Shown: positions 31,449 to 41,677 of the stretch, piece by piece
Layout of the letters: every line of letters begins with the position of its first letter
Position numbering within the stretch: position 1 is the first letter of the stretch
Source of the DNA: Platanthera guangdongensis
Taxonomy: Eukaryota; Streptophyta; Magnoliopsida; Asparagales; Orchidaceae
NCBI GenBank assembly: GCA_039583875.1
Contig: CM077150.1
Location: forward strand, 48,126,261-48,190,260
Length of the DNA stretch: 64,000 nt
Direction: 5' to 3'
Program-made: the position numbers and the translations under genes
Notes under the pieces: generated by a model
Databases searched by the model: none
Seen by the model: only the letters and a program-made list of their open reading frames with translations
Told to the model about the DNA's origin: nothing

Positions 31449-33455
31449 GTTAACCTTAGAACCCAAAGAATTCTTGGGTCCTTGGTGCTGGTTAGTTTGC
31501 CTCTTAACAAAGCTACCTGTAGCTTTTCTAGCAGGTAGATTGCTACTCACCTTGGCACTAGAATTGTGCCAACAGTCCATGGCAAAGTGGACTATCTTGC
31601 CACAACACCAGCACTCAAATCTGTTGTACCTTTGCTTAGGTACAACCCTAGCTGTTTTATCTACAGTTGGCTTGTTGAGTACTGGGGCTTTGCCCTTAGA
31701 CTTGGACTTTACAGTCCTAGCAGGTTGTGTAAACCCTAATCCAGTTTTACCTTTTTGATGTACAAATTCATCTATCAAAGGTAAAATAGACTTTGGTTTA
31801 GAAAACCTTGCAACTATGTCTCTCTCTTTCTGAAGACTAATCTCCAGATTTCTGATTTGATCATTCTTGAATGTTATAGTCCCCATCTGAATAACAGTTA
31901 TGTTCTTCAGTCTGGCTATTTCATTTAATTTTTGATCAATCAACTTATCAAAATCTGTTGCAGCAACTTTAAGATTAGTAATCTCCTTAGCCTGACTCTT
32001 GGTCAAGGATTTGCTTTTCTTTAAAGCTTGCAACACTACACTATATTCATCAATCAATTGATGAATATCTCCTTCAGATTCAGATTCACTCTCATCACTT
32101 GATGCTGATGAATCTGATTCTGAACTAGCACTAGAAATTGAACTTAAAGAACAATTTTGTACCTGACTAGGTCCAGGCTGCTCCTGGATTCTGTCACCTT
32201 CAGATAAGGCCATCAGTCCCTGACACTGATTGTCCTCATGCTCATATATAGAGTTCATTAACTGGATGAACTCCTCTTCCTCTTCTTCAGCAAATAGTCC
32301 AATGTAAGCTTCAGCTTCTGAATCTGATTCTGAAGAAGACATATTTGACAGACTTTTGTCCTTCTTTGCAACAAAGGACCTTTCCTTTTTGCCCTTGATT
32401 AGAGTCTTCTTCTTCTCAGTAGACTCTTTCCTTTTCTCTGGACAGTCAGCAACTACATGTCCTTGTCTGTTACAACAATAACAGACTATCTTTGAAGATG
32501 TTATTGTACTTGTCTTGGGCTTTCTCCTATCATTCTTTGATGACTTCTGTGAAGTGGAAGGCTTAGACCTCCACTGTTTCTTCTTTAGGAACTTCTGAAA
32601 ATGTCTTGTGAAAGTTGCAAAGTCCTCATCACTCTCACTGCTTTCAGAATTCTTACTTTCTGACTCATCTGTTTCAGTCTCAGCAACTTTTGGGGGTGGA
32701 GATGGAGACTTACTTCTATATTTCTTAGTGGCTTCTGTCTTGAATGCCACTGCTCTTTCTTTGTGCCCAATTCTTGTAGTCTTCTCCTCCTCTTTCCTAA
32801 CCATTAGCTGCATTTCATAGGATAACAGCTTTCCAAACAATGTTGGAGGAGGAATATCTGCTAACTTGGCCATTTCCCTTATGACACAAATCTTGGTATC
32901 CCAGTCTTTAGTTAGGGATCTCAAGAACTTATCATTCAGCTCATAATTGCTGAATTCTCTTCCATAAGACATCAACTCATTGACAATCCTATAGAATTTC
33001 TTGTAGCATTCAGTTATGCTATCAGACCTTCCTTGTCTGAAGCTCTCATACTCTTGGTTTAACAAAGACTTTCTGTCCTGTCTAACTTCTTCAGAACCCT
33101 CCATGTACACTATCAGAGTATCCCACATCTCCTTTGATGTTTTATAGTGTATCAAGTTCTGAAATGTAGCATCATCTATTGCACTTACTATTATATTTTG
33201 GGCCCTTTTGTCCATGGTGGCCAGAATAATCTCATCCTTGGTCATTTCAGAAAAGTCCTTAGGAGTTCTCTGATTTGCATCCAGGACTGAAAATTTCATA
33301 GGCACATATGGCCCTTCTTTGACTGTGATATAGATTCTAGGGTCACAGGCTTCCATAAATAGCCTAACCCTTTCTTTCCAGATGCCAAAGATCTCCTTTC
33401 TGCAAATTGGCAACTTCATGGATCCAAGTTCTTTGTGATTCTCTGTTGAACCCAT
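31446..33455 (-). CDS. gag: COP-2 gag, intact
   Basis: 669 codons, ATG at 33455 (MGSTENHKELGSMKLPICRK) about 90 bp after the primer site. Copia capsid region (EMWDTLIVYMEGSEEVRQD, YKKFYRIVNELMSYGREFS). Zinc knuckle 1, CYCCNRQGHVVADC, is complete; knuckle 2, CWCCGKIVHFAMDC, keeps the C-C-H-C ligands but has V for the usual G. Ser/Glu-rich acidic middle and basic tail, like COP-1. No frameshift, unusual for an otherwise wrecked element. It would make the particle protein if transcribed. Confidence 0.92.
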   Translation of the reverse strand: MGSTENHKELGSMKLPICRKEIFGIWKERVRLFMEACDPRIYITVKEGPYVPMKFSVLDANQRTPKDFSEMTKDEIILATMDKRAQNIIVSAIDDATFQNLIHYKTSKEMWDTLIVYMEGSEEVRQDRKSLLNQEYESFRQGRSDSITECYKKFYRIVNELMSYGREFSNYELNDKFLRSLTKDWDTKICVIREMAKLADIPPPTLFGKLLSYEMQLMVRKEEEKTTRIGHKERAVAFKTEATKKYRSKSPSPPPKVAETETDESESKNSESSESDEDFATFTRHFQKFLKKKQWRSKPSTSQKSSKNDRRKPKTSTITSSKIVCYCCNRQGHVVADCPEKRKESTEKKKTLIKGKKERSFVAKKDKSLSNMSSSESDSEAEAYIGLFAEEEEEEFIQLMNSIYEHEDNQCQGLMALSEGDRIQEQPGPSQVQNCSLSSISSASSESDSSASSDESESESEGDIHQLIDEYSVVLQALKKSKSLTKSQAKEITNLKVAATDFDKLIDQKLNEIARLKNITVIQMGTITFKNDQIRNLEISLQKERDIVARFSKPKSILPLIDEFVHQKGKTGLGFTQPARTVKSKSKGKAPVLNKPTVDKTARVVPKQRYNRFECWCCGKIVHFAMDCWHNSSAKVSSNLPARKATGSFVKRQTNQHQGPKNSLGSKVN

Positions 33456-33544
33456 TTTCTTGATTTTCTTGATTCTGTACTTGATTATACTGAATCTGCC
33501 AACAGTATCTACTCAGACAGTTATGTCCTTTTTGAGTAACCTGG

Positions 33545-33555
33545 CTCTGATACCA
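33545..33555 (-). promoter_or_regulatory. Primer binding site of COP-2
   Basis: Minus strand TGGTATCAGAG, complementary to tRNA-iMet, two bases from the LTR end. Confidence 0.9.
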
Positions 33556-34384
33556 CTTGAAGAAATTGTACCCTATCACCTAGAGGGGGGGTGAATAGGT
33601 GACCTTATCTTTTTAAAATTTTAGGCAGATTATATCACAGATTTATAAATAATTCTTCACAGCAATTCAGCACAGCAATCACAGAATCACACACACATAG
33701 TACATACAGTTTTATAGTGGTTCCCCAAGGTCTGGGTACATCCACTTTCCCCCTTCGCCTATCTAGTAGTGTACTAGATTCGGCCAAACTCCTCCAATAT
33801 TCCTCATATCCTCAGATCTTACACTCAGAACCCAAACCAGGTTCCTACAGCTCAGAGTGATCCCACTCCTACAACTAAGGCTCAACAGCCCTACCACTCA
33901 GTCTTCACAAAGACCTACACTCAGCAACAAGGCCTACACTCAGAGAAATGAATGTCCTACACTCAGGCACACAGGCCCTACCACTCAGCCTTTATAATTT
34001 CAGGCTTACAACTCAGATCCCTAAGGATCCTACAAGAAATTAAGAATACAATGTATATAACCTCAAATCAGAATAAGAGAGAAGAGTTGAAAGGTTTCTT
34101 GATGAGTTCTTGGAAGAAATCTGCTGAGATCAACCTCCCTTGACTTCCTTCAAAGCTTCTTGAATGTAGAACACAGTAGGGTTGATTCTCTATGCAGCTG
34201 ATCTTCAATCACTGCAACTTAAGATTCAGATCTAAGTCTGAAACTTTCTTCACAGCCTGGTTCAACAGTTGTCTTCTTGGAAGGAGCTCTCTCTCTCCAA
34301 CTACTTAGATCTTCACTTGAATTGATTCTTCAATGAATTGCTTGATCTTGTGTGAATCATCTTCTGCTGTTGACAGAATAAGCC

Positions 34385-34392
34385 TTTATATA
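34385..34392 (-). promoter_or_regulatory. TATA box of COP-2 5' LTR
   Basis: Minus strand TATATAAA about 160 bp downstream of the palindromic array, in the position of TATAAATA in COP-1. Confidence 0.65.
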
Positions 34393-34549
34393 GACTTTCT
34401 TCATGGTGACCGGCTGATCCGGTCCCTAACGACTTTCTGACAACTCTGGCAGTTGCAGTAGACCGGCTGGAATGGCAGCTGTCATGTCATCCAGTCACTT
34501 CTTGAATTTTCTGTAACTGCCTGAAAGTGTCGAGATAGTCTGTCTTTAA

Positions 34550-35344
34550 GTGTCGACACTGATAGACTAAGTGTCGACACAAGTAGACTAAGTGTCGACA
34601 CTAGCCTTCATGGTGCAGACACAACTCCTTGTGTTGTAGAATTTACTTCACGACACAGCTTCTTCAACATGTGTCGACACAGATATTGTGTGTCGACACA
34701 AGTCCTTGTTCTTCAGTACTTTGTTGATTTCTTGTGAGTGTCGACACAACTCCTTTGTGTCGACACATCTTCTTGTGTTGAACTTGTTAAGTGTCGACAC
34801 ATCTTCTTGGTGTCGACACATGCCTTCTGTGTTGAACCTTTTGCTGAGTGTCGACACATCTTCTTTGTGTCGACACTTGTACTTAGACTTCATTGAAATT
34901 TGCTGAGTGTCGACACAGCTCCTTGTGTCGACACTTTCTTCATGTGTTGGGACTTCTGCTGTGTGTCGACACTGATCCTTTGTGTCGACACATTCCTCAT
35001 GCGTTGAGACTTTGGCTGAGTGTCGACACATCTCCTTTGTGTCGACACTTGTACTTAGAATTTGTTGAACTTTTGCTGAGTGTCGACACAGCCTCCAAGT
35101 GTCGACACTTTATGATGTCGATAAAGTTCCTCTGTGTGTCGACACTGCTTCTAAGTGTCGACACAGCTTCTCTGGTCATTTCTTCATTGAGTGTTGACAC
35201 AAGTTGTATGTGTCGACACTTTCCTTCTGGTGTCGACTCTGCATTCCAGGTGTCGACACAATTACTCCTAGTGTCGACGCTGCTTCTCTGGATGTCGACA
35301 CAAGTCTTCTTAAGTGTCGACACTTTTCTTCTGGGTGTCGACAC
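34550..35344 (-). repeat. GTGTCGACAC palindrome array, COP-2 5' LTR
   Basis: More than twenty exact GTGTCGACAC words with short/long alternating gaps, plus variants (GTGTTGACAC, GTGTCGACTC, GTGTCGACGC). The intervening bases differ from COP-1, so the words are better conserved than their spacers. Confidence 0.93.
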
Positions 35345-35489
35345 ATGGACTTAGAAACTTTTCATCTTTCCCTGCAAATACATAACCTACACAAGGTAAC
35401 TCAAAATACATCAAATACATTTTGATGTATATCATTGAGTAAGGTGAGGCTTCTTCAAATCAGGTACATTTATTCCAATGTGCCCAACA

Positions 35490-37386
35490 AGGGTCACAGC
35501 CCAACGGTAAATCTCTTGAGCATTTACTACATGGCGTGTAGCCGGAGTTAGTCTTCTTACACCGGGATGGCCCATAGCCTCCCATTGTGTCATGGCGCGC
35601 AGGCCGAAGACTCTTGCTATGCGCTCCAACAGACCGCACCTTTTGGTCTCACGTCAGACGGACATAACGCAGGTCGGATCCTGCACCCCCCCCCCCCCCC
35701 CCCCCCCGTTGCTCAAATCGCCTTGCCTTCTCCGAGTACAGCGTACTCATGGCTATATTAAAGGTGCGGGTCAGTCTCACCAATCCTGTTCTTGGCATTC
35801 AATCCTGGGTATTTCTCGATACCCATTTCCTTAGCACAACAGCGGGTCTTTCCTGGGCCTCCCAGTACTTTCTGTGACTCTCTTCATAGGTGGACACCGC
35901 AAAATCACAAATGTCAGGGGTCTTTCCTAGCTACCATGCCAGTACTTCTTGTTACTCGCTTCACAGGTGGACACCCTACGACATCAAGCATCACAAAGGG
36001 CCTTTCCTGGTCACACCAGTACTTCCTGTGCCTCATTCACAGGTTGGACCCAAAAACATAACATGGCTACTTTTCCTGGGCTACCACTCCAGTACTTCCT
36101 GTTACTCCTTTTCGCAGGCATAACCCGTTGACTCCTTAAACTACATGTTTATCACGGAGACTTCTCTGGTTCGTATGCAACATCACCAATCCAGACCAAC
36201 CTGTCCAGATGGGCTTCACACAGCATGCTTATTCCGTACTCCATTTCCGGATCTATATGCCAACAAAGGGGATTTCATGAATCCACCCAAAGACTCCCAA
36301 AATCAGCCACCTCTTGGTGGGGGAATCACAAATATATGCCAAAAGGAAGCCTTCACATGGCTAGGAAGAAAAGTCATTACCCTTGACGACCGCTTCGGTG
36401 CCATGAACGCAAAGCTAGCTTGAATGGATCACAAGATCTTTTCCTCCGCAACGCCGGCTTCGGCTCTCTTGTCGGTAAACCGCAGCACCACCAGCAGCAG
36501 CCCTTCCCCTTCTTCCTTCTTCTCCCCTCCTTTCTCTCTTAACTTGAAGAAAGATAAAGGCTAAGTAAAATGAGAATAAATTCTCAGATTTCGGCCTTTA
36601 GGAAAAGAGGAAAGAAGCTCAGCCTTTGGATCCAGGCTGAAGGAATGGACGGCCACAAAAATGCCAGAAAAGCTAAATTTGACCTGACACGGCCTGTGAC
36701 ACGCCCGTGTCCCAGGCCGTGTGCCTCAAGCGGTGGTCAACCGACCTATCCAGACCAGTGACACGCCCATGGGACACGCCCGTGTCATGGGCCGTGTCAC
36801 CCAAAACGCCTTCAGACACGCCCGTGTCTGTGGCCGTGTGCAGTGGCAAAAATAATCCCAAAACATCCCGAGACTTCACACGGCCTGTGACACGCCCGTG
36901 TCCCAGGCCGTGTGCCCAGACATGGCACGAAGACACGCCCTGTCAAAACGTTTCGTCGGGCTGAGTTCGTCGACCCAAATTGACACGCCCTGTGACACAC
37001 CCGTGTCACAGGCCGTGTGCAACTTCTCGACACTCGACGCCTACATCTCGACACTCGACGATCTCGACATCTCGACACTCGACGACACGGCCTGGGAAAC
37101 GCCCGTGTCCTGGGCCGTGTGCCCCCTCTCGACACATCGTCGAGCGAAAAATCGTCGACACCAAGGCCGATCGTCGACACCAAGGCCGATCGTCGACACG
37201 GCCTCGACACGCCCTGCGACACGCCCGTGTCGCACGCTGTGTCCGATGTTCAACGACCGTCGACTCCAAAATTTATCGACCTCGCGGCAAAATCGTCGAC
37301 CCCAGCTTGACACGCCCTGGGACACGCCCGTGTCCCAGGCCATGTCACCCAAAAATTTCCTGTTTGAGAAAGTTTGGGCTGTTACA
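35490..37386 (-). repeat. GYP-2: gypsy (Tekay-like) LTR, broken by COP-2
   Basis: Diverged relative of the GYP-1 LTR. 36170-36300 matches the GYP-1 tract containing CATCACCGATCCAGACCAAC and GGCTTCACAC. The right end GGGCTGTTACA corresponds to GGCATTACA of GYP-1. The left end is missing: COP-2 begins there. No polypurine tract follows 37386, so this is the outer end of a 5' LTR or a solo LTR. A run of 23 C sits at 35685-35707. Confidence 0.75.
36681..37345 (-). repeat. Palindromic word array in the GYP-2 LTR
   Basis: ACACG-CC-CGTGT, GGCCGTGT and ACACGGCC words, then TCTCGACACTCGACG and CGTCGACAC words (37026-37200). It is of the same type as in GYP-1 but with its own TCGTCGA variants in place of exact GTGTCGACAC. 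Confidence 0.82.
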
Positions 37387-37953
37387 GCCAGTACATCTGC
37401 GGGCTCTAGAGCTGGAAGCCATTGCTGCAGTTAACATGCAAAATTTTAAAAAATTTCCATAAATTTTCAGTATCGCCGGTCGGGGACGCCCATTGTTGCC
37501 GGGCAATAACGGAAATTGGTCTAATCCAATTTCTGACACCAGATCTAGATTTTCCCATACTTTAGATACCTGATTTGAAATTTCTTACAGTTTTTCTTAA
37601 AAAAATTCTCTAATGACTCAAGAAAATTAGATCTGAGTTTAGATTTTTCAAATTCCTAGCCCTATGCAAACACTACTCCAAACACATAGATCTATATTCT
37701 ATTCACTAAAAAATACAAGTTTTGCACAAAACCCTAACCATGATCAATCATCCTTCAAAAATTGAAAATATTTTCATCAAGAGTTCCATGAAATACCCTA
37801 CAATCATTTAGATCTAAAAATTCTAAGGAATGAAAGAAAACAATCCACGACCATTACCTTGATCCAAGGTTTTTGTTGTCGTCCAATTCGTCTTTCGCGT
37901 CGAGTCTTCAGGGAAAACTGATGGAAATGGTGCATTTGACCTGATACGACCCT

Positions 37954-37986
37954 ATTTTATATTTTCGCACTGTCGCCGATCGGCGA
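37954..37986 (-). promoter_or_regulatory. Promoter-like palindrome plus TATA, minus strand
   Basis: Minus strand: TCGCCGATCGGCGA, about 11 bases, then TATAAAATAGGG. GTATCGCCAGGCGAC follows on the plus side at about 37993. The same order (palindrome words, then TATAAAAT) occurs in the COP-4 LTR on the plus strand, so this may be a related LTR fragment in inverse orientation. Confidence 0.4.
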
Positions 37987-39207
37987 TATCCAGTATCGCC
38001 AGGCGACAATTCACTATTATGCCAATTTTTCTTCATTTCTCAGGTTTAGGCATGGTTCAATGGGTATTCTTTGATTTTGGGTTCCTAATAACATCATTCA
38101 ATTATTCAACCATCACATATCCTTTTTTTATAAAAGTACTAGTGTTTTTATACTTATGAAATTGTTTTTGCATGCCTTTAAGTATGAGTAATATTTTAGT
38201 TATGATAATGTTCTTTCACCCACATTTGTGAAACTCTTCATATGGATTCACCTTACTGCATATGTGAATTGTGAATGTTCTACCATAACCACTAGAGTTG
38301 CATGCTACTGCTAATGCTTTATCCTAGTTTATTCTTTGCACCGCTCATATTTGATTATCATGTATGCTCACAAGTGAATTCAGACTTCTTTGTCATGCCA
38401 CACAAAACTATTCAAAAAATGTTCAAAAAATTCAAAAAAATTCAACACCTTTGTTGATGTCATTCAAAATTAAAATAAAAGGGGCTGACAAGGAACCTCC
38501 ACAAAGCACTACTTACCCTCATGATAAGTCTTAATAAGCATTGTGAGGTTGAGCACCTTGGAAAGAGTTGTAAAGTATCGTGTACAACTCTATATCTAGA
38601 TATTCTTTTTGTATGTGCTCTGAATTCTTGGGTACAAGCACAACTTATCATGTCTACCTCTATGTTTTGTTGTTTTTTTCACATTCAACGTGTTCATATA
38701 TTTGTAAGGCATTTGCATATGTGTTTTTCATCCAATTATCACATGTACACAACAATATCTTCTCTAAAATTTCTTCTTATGAGAATTGCACTGAAACTGT
38801 TTTCAACTTAATCTTTACTAGTGTATGTGTCTATAATATAAATGGATGACAATTGCCAATGTTCGTGTTTACTCATTTTCTTCTTTACTATACATTGCTT
38901 CACATGCTCTATCATTAATTTCTCCTTTCTATTTTTCCTTTTTAGCTTTCGCACTGCTCTGATATCTCTTTTGACAATACCAAAAGGGGGAGAAATGACT
39001 AAGGAAATCATTCATACTCTTGGTTTACTACTGCATGTTAAATTAATACGCCATGTTCAATATGCTTAGATTTAGGGGGAGTACACTTGTAGGGGAGTGT
39101 TACATCCAAGAGAATTTTGTGCACATACAAATGCTTAGTCTTGATACCTAGTTTTTAACATTTCTTAGATCATTCATGATTTATTTCTTAGTGGATTTGT
39201 TATTATC

Positions 39208-39220
39208 AAAAGGGGGAGAT
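39208..39220 (+). promoter_or_regulatory. Polypurine tract of COP-4
   Basis: AAAAGGGGGAGAT directly before TGTTGGAGC. Confidence 0.75.
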
Positions 39221-40461
39221 TGTTGGAGCATGCATTTCACGCTTCTTTGGTTTGTTAATAACAAACATCGTTTGTATTTGATCTTTGGGTGTTTATGATG
39301 TGTAGATATCACAGGTCTAGCTCTAATGGCATTTGGGTGTTGTTTCGGGTCAGAACAGATGAGGTTATGAGATATCGCCAGGCGATATTGGGTATCACCC
39401 ACAGACGACAGCGACGATCGACGAATCTGCCATCGACGATTGCTGATCGACGAATCTACAATGCGAGAAGCAGGAGTTCGTGGGACACATGACAGTCATT
39501 ATCGATATCTCCAGGTGACGTTACCCAGTGTCACCAGGCGACGGTCCACGTTTGACGATCGATGGATCTACGATGCGAAAATGAGGAGTTCGTGGGACAC
39601 GTGGCAGCAGTTACTGATATCGCCCGATGGCGATACCCAGTATCGCCAGGAGATATTGCCAAAGTATAAAATCCAGTTCATTTTCTGTGGGGATTACAAA
39701 TTTCATTACCTGGAGTGCACCTTTCTGTTTAGACGAACCAGAGAACTCCAGATTCTAGATTTACTCCATACTCTCACGAAGGCGAAAGCGCAAAAGATTG
39801 ACGACACGTACGCAACATTCAAAATAACCCTGGCTAGGATTCGTCGTCATCTTCAGCGCGTTGTTTGAAGGGTGTTTTAATTCTAAGATTTCAGTTTGTT
39901 TTGTTCTTATTCCTATTGTAATTCAATTGTAATCGAGAGAGGAAATCGCCACCTTGTGCGTGGCGTCTAAGTCTTTGTGTGGCTTAGGGGAAATCGTTGC
40001 CTTGTGCGTGACGTCTAAGTCCTTGTGTGGCTTAGGGAAAAATCGTTGCCTTGTGCGTGACATCCAAGTCCTTGCGTGGCTTAGGGAGAAATCATTGCCT
40101 TGTGCGTAGCGTCTAGATCATGGTAGATCTAGGGGAGGCTAGTAGCAAGATCTAGGAAGAGATACGTTTTAGCCTGCCGGTTCTTAGTAAAAGGACCGGC
40201 GAAACCAAAAGTAAATTGTATTTTTCATAAGCCTTTGTCTCTAGCTCTATAGAGATACTTTGTATTCACTTTTAACACATTTGAAATAAATTGTTATTGC
40301 TTTTGTTTTTATATATTTTAGTGTGTTCAAGTCTGCTTATGAAAAATTAGTTTCTATTTCTTAATTTCATTGTTTTTGTTCATCAAGTAAACTTTGTTTA
40401 GTTAAAAAATAATTAACCCTTATTCACCCCCCCCCCTCTAAGGGTGTCGTACGATCCAACA
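39221..40461 (+). repeat. COP-4 3' LTR (1241 bp)
   Basis: Starts TGTTGGAGCATGC, ends CGATCCAACA, with an inverted terminal TGTTGGA/TCCAACA. It is inserted in COP-3 integrase. U3 carries TATCGCC-A-GGCGATA words (39373-39387 exact, variants to 39660) and GACGATCGACGA words. TATAAAAT near 39665 follows. After the TATA, three to four copies of a ~60-bp repeat (GGGAAATCGTTGCCTTGTGC) span 39935-40130. A C-tract precedes the end. Confidence 0.85.
39373..39660 (+). repeat. Palindromic word array in the COP-4 LTR
   Basis: TATCGCC-A-GGCGATA and degenerate relatives (ATCTCCAGGTGAC, CACCAGGCGAC, TATCGCCCGATGGCGATA, GTATCGCCAGGAGATA), interleaved with CGACGATCGACGAATCT repeats. The array ends just before the TATA box. 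Confidence 0.75.
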
Positions 40462-41674
40462 AGATGTGTCACTCAATAGGGTCCTACCAGCCTCTATGAG
40501 AGTTCTATTTTTCCTCACAACAATCCCATTTTGCTAGGGTGTTCTAGGTGAAGAGAATTCTTGATGAATCTCATGCTCTTCATAGAACCTTGTCATGCTA
40601 TCAGACTAGAATTCAGTTCCATGTTCACTTCTAATTTTGACCACATAGCTGTTAAACTCATTCTGAATTTGCATGACAAACTTAATGAAGATATCAAGGG
40701 TTTCATTCTTTCTCTTGAGGAAGAATACCCAAACAAATCTGGAAAAGTCATCAACCCCCACAAGGGTGTAGACCTTCCTACCAAGACTAAGAACTGGCAT
40801 AGGACAAAACAAGTCCATATGCAGGAGGTATAGGCACCTCACAGAATCTTTGATCTCAATACCCTTGAAGGAAGCTTTTGTTTGCTTGCCCTTTTGACAA
40901 GCAGAGCAAATGCCCTCCTTGGATCACTTCATATTGGTACCATTCCTAACTAGCTCTTGACTGAAGAGCTTGTCAATAGTCTTATAATTTACAAGGGCTA
41001 GCCTCTTGTGCCATAGGACACAATAAGATGCTTTCTCATATGCCACTAGATTGATAGGAGTGTCTGTATTTAACATAGAAAGTTCAAGCAATAAACTTTT
41101 GTCTTCTTGCCCTTTTGGCAAGCAGCGCAAATGCCCTCTTTGGAGCACTTCATATTTGGACCATTCCTAACTAGCTCTTGACTAAAGAGCTTATTAATAG
41201 TCTTGTAATTTATATGGGCTAGCCTCTTGTATTATAGGACACAATGGGAGGCCTTCTCATTTTCTACAAGATAGATATGAGTGTCTGTATCTAAACATAA
41301 AAAGTTTAAGCAATAAACATTTCCACTCCTAGTGCCTGTCAAGTTGACCTCTTGGTCACTTAACCTCCTAATTAGGCACTTATCCTTGTGGAAGATAATA
41401 ACATAGCCAAGATCAGAGAGCTGTCTTATGCTTATAAGGTTGTGTTGCAACCCTTCAACATAAGCCACCTTAGTGATGGTGACTGTGTCATTGGTGATCT
41501 TACTATATCCTCTTGTTATCTCTCTATTTGAATGACCAAAGATTACTTTGGGTCCATCTTTCACTAGAGTATACTCTTTCAAATTGCTCCTTATCCCATT
41601 CATGTGCCTGGAACAACCACTGTCCAAGTACCATATAGGGGTATGACCACTTGGACTAACCTGTAATATACAGA
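40462..41674 (-). pseudogene. COP-3 protease and integrase remnant
   Basis: Minus strand: protease [11 protein letters not shown] at 41627, KVAYVEGLQHNLISIRQLS, then the integrase zinc region present twice in diverged form (period 221 bp: 40906 and 41127), then [18 protein letters not shown] and RSEHGTEF at 40606-40842, ending at RTLLS near 40470. Several frameshifts separate these frames. The copy stops where the COP-4 LTR was inserted. Confidence 0.82.
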
Positions 41675-41677
41675 TTA
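41655..41677 (-). promoter_or_regulatory. Gag/pol boundary of COP-3 with composite splice-like site
   Basis: Minus strand: AAAGTAATCTGTATATTACAG followed by GTTAGT. The gag stop TAA is at 41675-41677. It retains the CAG/GTNAGT arrangement seen in COP-1 and COP-2, although the spacing to pol is shifted by two bases. Confidence 0.4.

Larger units (their letters stand above)
1..35489 (-). mobile_element. COP-2: old SIRE-like Ty1/copia element, rearranged, hosting two nested elements
   Basis: On the minus strand the order is 5' LTR (33558-35489), tRNA-iMet primer site, gag, a pol that stops in integrase, a tandem array of integrase-RT-RNase H units, and at the far left the third ORF. Its 3' LTR lies outside the window. 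COP-1 (14562-27731) and GYP-1 (2357-11808) sit inside it. The long LTR, gag with two zinc knuckles, copia domain order (protease, integrase, RT, RNase H) and third ORF point to the SIRE/Maximus lineage. The element is dead: pol is split and has many stops. The coordinates are those of the nested complex, not of a single insertion. Confidence 0.8.
33558..35489 (-). repeat. COP-2 5' LTR (1932 bp)
   Basis: Element sense starts TGTTGGGCACATTG at 35489 and ends TTTCTTCA at 33558. It shares with COP-1 the first ~100 bp after the start, the array position, the TATA and the C-tract (G-run near 33583-33590 on plus) before the end, but is clearly diverged. The flanking bases 35490-35494, AGGGT, should be the target duplication; the partner lies outside the window. 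Confidence 0.92.
37387..39220. other. AT-rich tract without recognised genes; target DNA and COP-4 internal remnant
   Basis: No convincing ORF. 37387-37960 is AT-rich with GAT(C)TAGATCT-like words. 37973-37986 is a perfect 14-bp palindrome TCGCCGATCGGCGA next to a minus-strand TATAAAAT (37954-37961). From about 38980 the GGGGGAGAAATGACTAAG string and the purine tract at 39208-39220 look like the 3' internal end of a copia element whose LTR follows. Confidence 0.5.

Noticed and set aside
38521..39069. Small hydrophobic ORFs at 38521-39069
   Set aside because: AT-rich DNA with overlapping frames rich in Phe, Leu and Ile. No start context or family resemblance.
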